Below are positions 8,335 through 16,963 of a stretch of 39,868 nt of DNA, in pieces. Origin of the DNA: Bacteroidaceae bacterium (lineage in GTDB: Bacteria; Bacteroidota; Bacteroidia; Bacteroidales; Bacteroidaceae). The notes under the pieces were generated by a model that worked only from the letters and a program-made list of their open reading frames with translations, did no database searches and was not told the origin of the DNA. A program made the translations under genes and the position numbers. Within the stretch, counting starts at the first letter, position 1, and the number at the start of each line of letters is the position of its first letter. The stretch covers positions 1 to 39,868 of the forward strand of contig JAFZWK010000025.1 in the NCBI GenBank assembly GCA_017617335.1, in the 5' to 3' direction.

Positions 8335-9381
8335 ATGACAATTCTAGTAACTGGAGCAAGTGGTTTTATCGGCAGCTTTATTGTGAGTGAAGGATTGAGT
8401 CTAGGGCATCAGATGTGGGCTGGCATTCGTGGTACCAGCAGCCGTGAATATCTGACTGATGATCGTATCCAGTTTGCTCTATTGGATTTGGGTAATCCAG
8501 AGAAGCTACGTACTCAACTGCTTCAATATCGTGAAATGATGGGGGGGCATGGTTGGGACTATGTAGTGCATGCCGCAGGAGCTACCAAATGCCTCCACCG
8601 AGAGGATTTTTTTCGCACCAATACACAAGGTACACAAAACCTCATCGAAGCACTACGGACTACAGACATGATTCCCCAACGCTTCATCTTTATTAGCAGT
8701 CTTAGCGTTTTCGGTGCCATTCGCGAGAAGCCTGTCCGTCAAGCTACATCCGACAATCCATGGGTTTACAGTCCTATCCTGCTTACCGATATTCCTCAAC
8801 CCAACACAGCTTATGGACAAAGTAAACTTCAAGCCGAGGAGTACCTGCAAAAACAGAAGGATATTCCTTACACCATCCTACGCCCCACAGGAGTTTACGG
8901 ACCTCGCGAAAAGGACTATTTTCTAATGGCCCAGAGCATTAAACAGCATACTGATTTTTCTGTTGGCTACAAAGCTCAGGAAATCACTTTCGTCTACATG
9001 ATGGATGTGGTACAAGCTGTCTTCCGCTGTATGGATTCTCCTGCTGCCCTCAATCATGCCTATTTTCTTTCTGACGGTCACATTTACAACAGTCAACACT
9101 TCAGTAATCTACTCCAGAGAGAATTAGGAAATCCTTGGGTGCTCCACATCAAGGCTCCTTTGTGGTTTTTGCGTATCATTTGCTGGATAAGTGGTCAAAT
9201 CAGCAAATTTACAGGTAAAATGAATGCTCTCAACGAAGATAAATACCACATTCTGCGCCAACGTAATTGGCAATGTGATATTGAACCAGCTCGACAGGAC
9301 TTCGGTTACGAGCCACAATGGTCATTGGAACGTGGCGTGAAAGCTGCCGTCAAATGGTATCGTGAGAACGGATGGTTATAA
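8335..9381 (+). CDS. NAD-dependent epimerase/dehydratase family protein (extended SDR)
   Basis: The 348-residue protein starts directly with a Rossmann nucleotide-binding motif, TGASGFIGSF at residues 6-15. It has the SDR catalytic set: Ser in FISSLSVFG and the Tyr/Lys pair in AYGQSK. Length suits extended SDRs acting on nucleotide sugars or similar substrates, such as UDP-sugar epimerases or dihydroflavonol-reductase-like proteins; the substrate is not identifiable. No signal peptide, so cytoplasmic. The ATG at 8335 was chosen because an upstream start would precede the -7 element. The GH105-GH106 gene begins 34 bases downstream, so the two are probably co-transcribed. A run of seven G (8541-8547) lies in the coding sequence. 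Confidence 0.85.
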   Translation: MTILVTGASGFIGSFIVSEGLSLGHQMWAGIRGTSSREYLTDDRIQFALLDLGNPEKLRTQLLQYREMMGGHGWDYVVHAAGATKCLHREDFFRTNTQGTQNLIEALRTTDMIPQRFIFISSLSVFGAIREKPVRQATSDNPWVYSPILLTDIPQPNTAYGQSKLQAEEYLQKQKDIPYTILRPTGVYGPREKDYFLMAQSIKQHTDFSVGYKAQEITFVYMMDVVQAVFRCMDSPAALNHAYFLSDGHIYNSQHFSNLLQRELGNPWVLHIKAPLWFLRIICWISGQISKFTGKMNALNEDKYHILRQRNWQCDIEPARQDFGYEPQWSLERGVKAAVKWYRENGWL

Positions 9382-9415
9382 GTGGGAATCACAGATAATC
9401 CTTAATAACGTGTCG

Positions 9416-12400
9416 ATGAAGAAAATCATCTTTTGCCTGCTTTTCATTCTGACGTCTCTCCATGCTGCGGCTCAGACACCTGACGAGATTCTTGAAACGA
9501 CTCAACGTGTCAACAATTACTTCATGACACGATGTCCTGATCCTACTAAGGCTACTTTCGTCAAACGTGAGCGTCCTAGCTCTCTTTGGACGCGTGGTGT
9601 ATACTATGAAGGGCTCATGTCACTCCAAAGCATAGACCCCCAACAGCGTTATCTTGATTATGTTGACCAATGGGCAGATTTCCATCAGTGGACTCCTCGC
9701 AACGGAATTACCACTCTCAATGCCGATGATCAATGTTGTGCTCAAACGTATCTGGAACGTTATCTGACTACGGGCAACGAGAAAATGATTCAACATGTGC
9801 AAGAAAACCTCCAACACCAGATGTCTGAAGGACGCGTAGACCATTGGGATTGGATTGACGCTATCCAGATGGGAATGCCTGTCTATTCCCACATGTTCAT
9901 GGCTACCAGGGATGAACGATACATGAAATACGCTCTCAACAGCTATCTTTGGACTCGCAACACATGTGGTGACCACGGTTTGTGGAACCCTTCTGAAGGA
10001 TTTTGGTGGCGAGATGCCAATTTCGACCCACCTTACAAGGAGAGCGATGGTCAGAATTGCTATTGGAGTCGAGGAAATGGATGGGTTTATGCAGCACTTG
10101 TTCGCGTGCTGAATGACCTACATGACATGGGCATCGATTTCACTTCACCCGATAGTCCTTACTTTATTTTTTATCAGGATTTCCTTCGCATGTCAGAAGC
10201 TTTACTTACATGTCAGCGCGAGGATGGATTCTGGAATGTCAGCCTTCTTTCTCCTACTACGTATGGAGGTCCTGAAACTTCTGGCACTAGCCTTTTTCTG
10301 TATGGTTTTGCATGGGGAATACTTCAAGGAATTCTGCCTACTGAAAAGTATCGTTCAGCTGCTGATCATGCATGGAAAGCAATCAGTGGGGTTGTTCATG
10401 CAAACGGTTCCCTTGGTTATGTACAAGGCACAGGAAAGGAGCCCAAAGATGGTCAACCAGTCACTGCAGACAAGATACCTGATTTCGAGGATTATGGTGC
10501 AGGGTGTTTTCTCTTGGCTGCCACAGAATACTATCGACTCATCCAGCATATTGCTCAACCAGGTGTGAGATGGTGGTGGTTAGGGTCTGCTGTCACGTAT
10601 GAAGGAATAACCTGGCAGATGCAGCAGATGGCCAGTCATGGTGTAGGTGCCTTGGAAATCACACCTCTCTATGGTGTGCAGGGCAATGACGAGAACAACA
10701 TAGATTTCCTCTCACCCCAATGGATGCGTATGCTGCGCTACACCATTCGCGAGGGAAAGCGTTTAGGTATCCAGATAGACATGAACTTAGGTACAGGATG
10801 GCCTTTTGGCGGTCCCACCACACCCATTGAGGAGGCTGCATGCAAACTGGTCATAGTAGATTCTATCATGGATTCCCATATTGCTAAAAAGGTAAAGTTG
10901 GAGGCTCCTGAACGTGAGCGGAAATATGCTAAACGGATTCTGCAACAACGATTCAAGACAACGGAAAGAGGCAAGACTCGTGTCATTGCGCTCTTCGAAA
11001 GCCGTACACGCCAACAAGTGAAACGCGCCGCTCCTGGCGGTGAAGGATACGTGATGGATCACTTCGATTCTACGGCTGTAGCTCACTACTTGCAGCGCTT
11101 CGAGGATGCTTTTGCGGAGGCAGAACGTACTGATGGACCTGAGAATCTTTGGCCCGCCACTTTTTTTAATGATTCCTACGAGGTGTACCAGGCCGATTGG
11201 ACATCCACTTTGCTGCTGGAATTCGAGAAACGTCGAGGTTATAGACTTCAGGATAAATTGAAGGAGTTTGTTGATGGTGATCCTGCCGTCGTAAGTGATT
11301 ATCGTGAAACACTTTCTGACCTGCTCTTACAAAACTTCACTCAACAATGGGTACGTTGGTGTCATCGTCATGGTGTCAAGGTACGCAATCAGGCTCATGG
11401 TTCACCTGCCAACTTGATTGATGTCTATGCTGCTGTCGATATCCCTGAGATTGAAGGTTTCGGCTATTCTGAATTGGGTATAAAAGGACTCAGACAGGAT
11501 TCTGGCATGACACGCAAAAACCAATCTGACCTGACCATGCTGAAGTATGCCTCTTCATCTGCTCACATCACAGGCAAGCAACTGACAAGTAGCGAGACGT
11601 TCACTTGGCTTACTGAGCATTTCCGCACCTCGCTCTCTCAAATGAAGCCTGATATGGATCTCATGTTCTGTGCAGGAGTCAATCGCATGTTCTTTCATGG
11701 TGCCTGTTATTCTCCTCAAGACGATCCTTGGCCAGGATGGCGTTTCTATGCTTCCATCGACATGTCGCCCACCAACACTATTTGGCGCGATGCTCCCTAT
11801 CTGATGAAATACATTGAACGATGTCAAGAAAGGCTTCAGAAAGGCAAACCTGACAATGATTTCCTTGTTCTGCTGCCAATTCGTAATATGTGGAGAACAA
11901 ATTCTCAGCATCGACTTATGCAGTTCGAGATAGGAAACATGTACCAGAAGTCACCTGAATTCGTTCAAAGTATTCTTCGAATCGATTCTCTCGGCTTCGA
12001 TTGTGATTATATCTCAGAAAGTTATCTTTTGGGTACCACGTATTGCAAAGGTCAACTCCAGACAGATGCAGGTACACGCTATGCCGCTCTCATTTTGCCA
12101 GATAACTGCATCTTGACTCCAGAAGTTAAGGCCCATGTAGAAGCTCTTCGCAGTCAAGGTGCACCCATCATTCAAGGCATAGATGCTGAGCGAATGAATG
12201 CTGTTGCACGTCCAGAAGAGATACGTAGTAAATTGGGGTTGAAGATGATTCGGCGAAGCAATCTGGATGGAACCTACACGTACTTTATCTCTAATCTCAC
12301 CCCACACGATATCTCAGACGAGGTAAACCTTGCTTCAGAAGCAAAAGGAGGTACTTGGTATGACCCCTTGACTGATGCCTCTTCTCCAGCAGAGTTCAGC

Positions 12401-13057
12401 GAAGGCCATCTCCGCATCCGTATGCGAAGTGGAGAATCACGCTTCCTGCTGACTCAAACATCTGCTGCTGAGAACGTTATTCCGTCATCCTCTGCCCTGA
12501 GTTTTGATTCGCTTGATGCCAAATTCTCTGATTGGAAACTCCATTTCATCCAGAGCCAACCTGTTGTTGCGGACACATTCCATCTCGAGGGTCCTCAAAC
12601 GTGGGAAAGCTTGGGAAAACATCTGGACTTAGATCAGAACCTGACAGACAGCTTGAGCGAACTGATGGGCACGGGTGTCTATGAATGTACTCTCGCCCTT
12701 CCAGACAACGTCTCGCCCACAGATGAATACCAGATGGACTTGGGAGACGTGCGCGAATCTGCCCGTCTTTACGTTAACGGACACTACGTGGGATGTGCTT
12801 GGTGCGTGCCGTTTTCTCTGCGATTCCAGGGACTTCTCCATGCTGGAAACAATCATTTGCGCATCGAGGTCACCAACCTGCCAGCCAATCGCATTGCCGC
12901 CTACGACAGAAAAGGCATTAAGTGGCGTAAGTTCAACGACATCAATGTAGTGGATCTTCAGTACAAGAAGACGACCTACGAGAAATGGGAACCTGTCCCT
13001 TCAGGTCTTAATTCCCCTGTCCATCTCTATCGCCAGCATCATCCTCTTAATCCTTGA
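9416..13057 (+). CDS. GH105/GH88-type unsaturated glycuronyl hydrolase fused to a GH106-type alpha-L-rhamnosidase
   Basis: The protein has 1213 residues with a signal peptide ending near AAAQ20. Residues about 25-375 form an (alpha/alpha)6-barrel of the GH88/GH105 type, with WIDAIQMGMP (146-155, probable catalytic Asp148) and WSRGNGW (217-223). The sequence then passes with almost no linker into a GH106-like rhamnosidase from QPGVRWWWLG (381-390), including GTGWPFGGP near 459 and the later SSETFTW and HGACYSP motifs. The C-terminal ~110 residues look like a galactose-binding-type beta-sandwich. The first domain would remove unsaturated uronic acid after lyase cleavage and the second alpha-L-rhamnose, a logical pair for rhamnogalacturonan or arabinogalactan. 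Start at 9416 fits the signal peptide. A read-through of two formerly separate genes is a possible origin. Confidence 0.88.
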   Translation: MKKIIFCLLFILTSLHAAAQTPDEILETTQRVNNYFMTRCPDPTKATFVKRERPSSLWTRGVYYEGLMSLQSIDPQQRYLDYVDQWADFHQWTPRNGITTLNADDQCCAQTYLERYLTTGNEKMIQHVQENLQHQMSEGRVDHWDWIDAIQMGMPVYSHMFMATRDERYMKYALNSYLWTRNTCGDHGLWNPSEGFWWRDANFDPPYKESDGQNCYWSRGNGWVYAALVRVLNDLHDMGIDFTSPDSPYFIFYQDFLRMSEALLTCQREDGFWNVSLLSPTTYGGPETSGTSLFLYGFAWGILQGILPTEKYRSAADHAWKAISGVVHANGSLGYVQGTGKEPKDGQPVTADKIPDFEDYGAGCFLLAATEYYRLIQHIAQPGVRWWWLGSAVTYEGITWQMQQMASHGVGALEITPLYGVQGNDENNIDFLSPQWMRMLRYTIREGKRLGIQIDMNLGTGWPFGGPTTPIEEAACKLVIVDSIMDSHIAKKVKLEAPERERKYAKRILQQRFKTTERGKTRVIALFESRTRQQVKRAAPGGEGYVMDHFDSTAVAHYLQRFEDAFAEAERTDGPENLWPATFFNDSYEVYQADWTSTLLLEFEKRRGYRLQDKLKEFVDGDPAVVSDYRETLSDLLLQNFTQQWVRWCHRHGVKVRNQAHGSPANLIDVYAAVDIPEIEGFGYSELGIKGLRQDSGMTRKNQSDLTMLKYASSSAHITGKQLTSSETFTWLTEHFRTSLSQMKPDMDLMFCAGVNRMFFHGACYSPQDDPWPGWRFYASIDMSPTNTIWRDAPYLMKYIERCQERLQKGKPDNDFLVLLPIRNMWRTNSQHRLMQFEIGNMYQKSPEFVQSILRIDSLGFDCDYISESYLLGTTYCKGQLQTDAGTRYAALILPDNCILTPEVKAHVEALRSQGAPIIQGIDAERMNAVARPEEIRSKLGLKMIRRSNLDGTYTYFISNLTPHDISDEVNLASEAKGGTWYDPLTDASSPAEFSEGHLRIRMRSGESRFLLTQTSAAENVIPSSSALSFDSLDAKFSDWKLHFIQSQPVVADTFHLEGPQTWESLGKHLDLDQNLTDSLSELMGTGVYECTLALPDNVSPTDEYQMDLGDVRESARLYVNGHYVGCAWCVPFSLRFQGLLHAGNNHLRIEVTNLPANRIAAYDRKGIKWRKFNDINVVDLQYKKTTYEKWEPVPSGLNSPVHLYRQHHPLNP

Positions 13058-13084
13058 CACTATAACACCTAAACATATACTGAC

Positions 13085-14317
13085 ATGAAAAAGAATTATG
13101 CAACCCTCGTTATGGCAGGACTTTTCCTGATGAATTTGCCTGCCCAAGCCCAAGAGGCAAACTACGATGAGTCTAATGTAGGTACTTATACTTTACCTGA
13201 TGCACTGACCTCTCTCAATGGCCAACAAGTTATTAAGAAGAAAACATGGGAGAAGATACGCCGCCCAGAAATTCTGAAACTTTTTCAGGACAACGAATAT
13301 GGCATTCTACCCAATGCAAAAATCAAAACAAACTATCGCATCATAGAAGAAAGTGACAATGCTCTCGAGGGAAAAGCTATCCGTCGTCAGGTGGAGATTA
13401 CTTTTAGCGGCAACAATCAGACCCGCAAGATGCTTGTTCTGCTTTATATGCCAAAGGGAGTGAAGAAATGCCCAGTTTTCGTGGCACCCAACTTCCAAGG
13501 GAATGCCACCACTACAATAGACCCAGCCGTCATCGAATCACAATTCAGCACTTACGAACGGGCTCATCAAACCAGTCGCTGGTCCTATGATCGTATCATC
13601 AACTCTGGCTATGCTGTAGCTACTTTCCACTACTACGACATCTATTTCGATGCGAATGGCAAACTCGCAGAAACCATCTATCCGCTCTTTGGCATCACTT
13701 CTGATGATGACCTGCAGGACAATACAGGCAAAGCCATCACCGCTTGGGCATGGGGATGTTCTCGCGTGCTGGATTACCTGCTCACCTTAAAGAACATCGA
13801 CAAGAAGCGCACCATTGTCATGGGTCATTCACGTTTGGGAAAGACGTCTCTCTGGTGCGGAGCTCAAGACCAACGTTTCGCTATGGTCATCTCCAACAAT
13901 TCAGGTTGCTCTGGCGCAGCCTTGTCTCGTCGCAACTATGGAGAGACTGTGCCGCGCATCAACAAATCCTTCCCCTGGTGGTTCTGCAACAAATACCAAT
14001 CATACAACCAGAACGTCCCTTCGCTTCCCATGGATCAGCACGAGTTGCTTGCCCTCATAGCTCCACGTCCCGTCTACGTAGCCAGCGCCCAAGAGGACAG
14101 GTGGGCAGACCCTCGCGGAGAGTTTCTTTCTTTGCAGGAAGCAAGCAAAGTTTATGCGCTCTATGGTTACGACACCCTGCAAGGCTACTCCTTCCCAGCC
14201 CCCAACGAACATCTTTGGAAGGGCAATTGCGGCTATCACATGCGCACTGGAGTACACGATGTCACAGACTTCGATTGGCAGTCATACATCGAGTTTGCTG
14301 ACAGACATCTGAAGTGA
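13085..14317 (+). CDS. CE15-type glucuronoyl esterase, exported
   Basis: The 410-residue protein carries a signal peptide (cleavage near AQAQ23) and an alpha/beta-hydrolase domain of the carbohydrate esterase 15 type. The nucleophile is Ser249 in GHSRLGK, followed by the family's NNSGCSGAALSRR-GET segment (271-288) and a C-terminal GYHMRTGVHD motif (383-392) that holds the likely catalytic His. CE15 enzymes cleave esters of 4-O-methyl-glucuronic acid that link xylan to lignin alcohols; some bacterial members have other uronate-ester substrates. The gene starts 27 bases after the GH105-GH106 gene, so it is probably the last gene of that operon. The rhamnose/uronate context hints that it may act on pectin- or arabinogalactan-linked uronates, which is inference. 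Confidence 0.88.
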   Translation: MKKNYATLVMAGLFLMNLPAQAQEANYDESNVGTYTLPDALTSLNGQQVIKKKTWEKIRRPEILKLFQDNEYGILPNAKIKTNYRIIEESDNALEGKAIRRQVEITFSGNNQTRKMLVLLYMPKGVKKCPVFVAPNFQGNATTTIDPAVIESQFSTYERAHQTSRWSYDRIINSGYAVATFHYYDIYFDANGKLAETIYPLFGITSDDDLQDNTGKAITAWAWGCSRVLDYLLTLKNIDKKRTIVMGHSRLGKTSLWCGAQDQRFAMVISNNSGCSGAALSRRNYGETVPRINKSFPWWFCNKYQSYNQNVPSLPMDQHELLALIAPRPVYVASAQEDRWADPRGEFLSLQEASKVYALYGYDTLQGYSFPAPNEHLWKGNCGYHMRTGVHDVTDFDWQSYIEFADRHLK

Positions 14318-14371
14318 AGGAACTTGCGAACTCATTGATTGTCAGGATTTCGGAAACCTGAGCCATACCTA

Positions 14372-14409
14372 TGTCTTGGTTTCAGTAATGTCCTCTGTCT
14401 TGGTTCCAG
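14372..14409. repeat. Direct repeat TGTCTTGGTTTCAG / TGTCTTGGTTCCAG
   Basis: Two 14-base copies (14372-14385 and 14396-14409) differ at one position and are 24 bases apart start to start. They lie about 55 bases past the CE15 stop codon. Function unknown. Confidence 0.6.
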
Positions 14410-14515
14410 CCTTCGAGGGCATAGTTGCAACCATACGATTCACTACCTTTTCTATTTACCTTTCAATCAGTCAGTTGATCAATATTTCAATCATTTCTTC
14501 ACCTTGCGCTCAGGG

Positions 14516-14569
14516 CAACGTGTTGTCTTTGAGATTTCAACGTGTTGTCTTCCTCTTTCTAACACGTTG
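14516..14569 (+). repeat. 22-bp-period array, three copies of CAACGTGTTG-type cores
   Basis: Cores are CAACGTGTTG at 14516-14525 and 14538-14547, and TAACACGTTG (inverted centre, one mismatch) at 14560-14569. Start-to-start distances are exactly 22 and 22. The second spacer, TCTTCCTCTTTC, matches the bases after the last core of the right array (ACTTCCTCTTTC) at 11 of 12 positions, so the arrays share spacer sequence as well as the core. It lies about 200 bases past the CE15 stop codon, in the sense direction of that gene, and is convergent with fur. Confidence 0.8.
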
Positions 14570-14767
14570 CAAAGGTACGAACAACTGATGGCCTGCTGGT
14601 GTGGTATGGTATGATTTTTTTTGTTTGGGCATGATATAGCATGTATTGCAAGGGTCAGCATGCGCACCTTCAGCCGCTGACTAAATCAGAATATCCCTAC
14701 TGGCTGAACTGGGAGTGATGCCCACCACCAAACTTGTCCCTCTTATGTCTGCCTAATGGATCTGCGG

Positions 14768-15229
14768 TTAATATGAGATAGATGAGTGACACTCTGGGCA
14801 GAGACCTTTGATCATGTAATTGATTGTTTGGACGATGAAACCTGCGGGGAGGGTGATTTGGGGAACTTTTGTGTCATGAAGACAGAAGGTGCGTTGGCAA
14901 TGCTCGCAATAGAAATGGGTGTGCTGATCCTCGAGAGTACATTCATCGTGTCCACAGCAAAGCTCGTACTTGAGGGCTCCACTGCCATCTTCGATGGCAT
15001 GAACGAGATGGTGATGGAGCAAGAGGGTAAGAACGCGGAAAATGGTACTCTTGTCCACCGTGAGAAGTCGATCCTCGAGATCCTTGATAGAATAAGGGCG
15101 ACGGGCACGAGCCAACTCACGGAATACAAGCAGGCGCGATGAGGTGGGTTTCACCCCATGGGAAGCAAGACGCGCTTCAGGGTTTCCGATAAACTCGTCT
15201 ATCTCATTGATAAGGACGTGAGGCGACAT
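14768..15229 (-). CDS. Fur-family transcriptional repressor
   Basis: The 153-residue protein has the Fur layout: an N-terminal winged helix (about 20-90, recognition helix near KSTIFRVL at 60-67) and a C-terminal metal-binding dimerisation domain with QHTHFYC (102-108), two CxxC pairs (108/111 and 144/147, a structural zinc site) and the conserved LHD. The family senses Fe, Zn, Mn or peroxide; the sequence does not decide which. The ATG lies seven bases after the nucleoside-kinase stop codon, so both are probably co-transcribed. The protein ends soon after the second CxxC. Confidence 0.9.
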   Translation of the reverse strand: MSPHVLINEIDEFIGNPEARLASHGVKPTSSRLLVFRELARARRPYSIKDLEDRLLTVDKSTIFRVLTLLLHHHLVHAIEDGSGALKYELCCGHDECTLEDQHTHFYCEHCQRTFCLHDTKVPQITLPAGFIVQTINYMIKGLCPECHSSISY

Positions 15230-15236
15230 GGGGCAT

Positions 15237-16895
15237 CTAATATTTAAATGAACTGCCTCCAGCGAACTCGCGGAGAAGACTGGTGGGGGGAACCTGGTCG
15301 GCAGGAATACTACGGAAATACTTGAGGAACTTGCGCAAGCGTGTAGCCTCGGCGTACTCTGGAGCCCGCTCCTCCACTTGTTCCAGGATGGGCATTACCT
15401 GCTCGCGAATGACTCCCAACTCATAGAGTAAAGCTGCATTGAAAGTGGCGTCAGCCAATTCCTGGAAGGGGAAAATCCATTTTGCCTCACCTGCAGAGAC
15501 GCTTGGACATCGCTTGATCGTCTGGACTGCGCTGTAACCACGATACCTATAGTCGCGCAAGATACGGCGCAGTAATCGGATATCCACAGTGGGAATATGA
15601 TTGTGGTCATCGAGTTGAATGGTGGTGAGGGCTGAGACGTAGATACGGAATTTCTTCTCTTCTGGCACTTGCTGCGAAAGGATGGGATTGAGTGCGTGGT
15701 TTCCTTCAATGATGATGACATCATCAGAACCAATCTGGAGTTTCTTGCCCTCGAAGACTCGCTTGCCAGAAGGGAAGTCATAGCGTGGAATTTCTATTTC
15801 CTCACCCCTGAGAAGAGCTTCCATCTGTTGATTGAAGAATGCTGTATCAACTGCCTCGATACACTCGAAATCGTACTCTCCATTCTCGTCTTTGGGAGTA
15901 TCCACACGATTGACGAAATAGTTGTCCGTGCTGAGAGTGTGAGGTCGCATACCACATGCCATAAGAAGGATGGCCAAACGTTTGGCTGTGGTAGTCTTGC
16001 CGCTGCTGCTGGGACCTGCTATGAGAACCAGCTTGGAGTGGCGAGAAGTGATTTCATCGGCAATGTTTGAGAGTTTCTTCTCCTGGAGTGCCTCGCTGAC
16101 ATTAATCAATTCGGTAGCATGGCCTGCCAAAACAGCTTGGTTAAGCTCGCCAGCCGTGCTGATACCCATAATCTCCTGCCAACGCTTTTGCTCGCGAATT
16201 ACACCCATTTTCTTAGTTTGAGGCACCATTTCCTCCAGTCGCCAAGGCTCCTTCTGACTGGGGATGCGCAACAAAACCCCCTCGCAGAAGAGTGCAACAT
16301 CAAAGAGATGAATATCGCCAGTATGGCTCATGAGGGGACCATAAAAATAATCGATGGTGTTCTCTAACTGATAATAATAGGTATAAAGGTTGGATTGACT
16401 CTCAAGGAGCTGAGCCTTGCTCTCCATTCCATGACTGCGGAAAAGCTCAATGGCATCCTCGATGGGGCACTGGATACGATGGATGGAAAGGTTTGCCTCG
16501 ACGAGATGCTGCATATAAGCGCGGATTTTGGCAGCATCCTGCTCAGTGAGTGTCCGTCCGATACGCAACTCGCAATAGTACCCATTACTCACATTGGCGG
16601 TTATGAGGAGTTGGCTATTGGGAAAGAGATCTTCAATGGTTTTGAACAAGATAAGAAAAAGGGTGCTTATATAAGTACGCATTCCCCCATCTGTATGAAG
16701 ATCGAGGAACTCAACGTCCTTGTCATTATAGAATCGATACTTAAGCCCTTGTTCCTTGTTGTTTACATGAGCGGCCATAGGGCCATAAGGCATATCCAAC
16801 TGAGCCTTTTCATAGACATCGAGGAGGGTGCTTCCCAAAGGGACTTTGATTATCTTACCATTATTCTTACAGCGAATCTTTACTCCATTTGCCAT
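15237..16895 (-). CDS. TGS-domain nucleoside (uridine-type) kinase
   Basis: The 552-residue protein joins a TGS domain (about 1-65), a threonyl-tRNA-synthetase-like second editing-type domain (about 75-240), and a P-loop kinase of the uridine kinase/phosphoribulokinase class (about 285-490) with Walker A GPSSSGKT at 294-301, STDNYF at 322-327 and IIEGNHALN. It should phosphorylate a nucleoside, probably uridine or cytidine, with NTP in the cytoplasm. The N-terminal half resembles the ThrRS N1/N2 region, an arrangement known in this kinase family, and may provide ligand or RNA sensing. The fur gene follows after seven bases and the sirtuin gene lies 68 bases upstream on the same strand, so the three may form one unit. 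Confidence 0.85.
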   Translation of the reverse strand: MANGVKIRCKNNGKIIKVPLGSTLLDVYEKAQLDMPYGPMAAHVNNKEQGLKYRFYNDKDVEFLDLHTDGGMRTYISTLFLILFKTIEDLFPNSQLLITANVSNGYYCELRIGRTLTEQDAAKIRAYMQHLVEANLSIHRIQCPIEDAIELFRSHGMESKAQLLESQSNLYTYYYQLENTIDYFYGPLMSHTGDIHLFDVALFCEGVLLRIPSQKEPWRLEEMVPQTKKMGVIREQKRWQEIMGISTAGELNQAVLAGHATELINVSEALQEKKLSNIADEITSRHSKLVLIAGPSSSGKTTTAKRLAILLMACGMRPHTLSTDNYFVNRVDTPKDENGEYDFECIEAVDTAFFNQQMEALLRGEEIEIPRYDFPSGKRVFEGKKLQIGSDDVIIIEGNHALNPILSQQVPEEKKFRIYVSALTTIQLDDHNHIPTVDIRLLRRILRDYRYRGYSAVQTIKRCPSVSAGEAKWIFPFQELADATFNAALLYELGVIREQVMPILEQVEERAPEYAEATRLRKFLKYFRSIPADQVPPTSLLREFAGGSSFKY

Positions 16896-16963
16896 CTTAT
16901 TCGTGCTTTGAGATTTGTGGTTATTTTACACACAATGACTTTTCTAACAATATTCTTACATTT

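Larger units (their letters stand above)
14318..14767. other. Gene-poor convergent gap between the CE15 and fur genes
   Basis: No credible gene was found in these 450 bases. They contain a small hairpin at 14342-14361 (TCAGG-TTT against AAA-CCTGA with one bulged A, no T run, so a poor terminator), a near-perfect direct repeat of 14 bases at 14372-14385 and 14396-14409, the 22-bp-period array at 14516-14569, and three GCATG-containing words between 14629 and 14675. The remaining sequence is unexplained and may be decayed. Confidence 0.6.

Noticed and set aside
8541-8547. Run of seven G in the epimerase gene as a phase-variation switch
   Set aside because: The run is short, and the frame is intact; no support for slippage without population data.
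14516-14569. CRISPR array
   Set aside because: The repeated core is only 10 bp, spacers are 12 bp and partly identical between arrays, and no cas genes are present.
14697-14780. Minus-strand open stretch with a His/Gly-rich end (KFGGGHHSQFSQ) just past fur
   Set aside because: No start codon of its own, it overlaps the end of fur in another frame, and 25 open codons are expected by chance.
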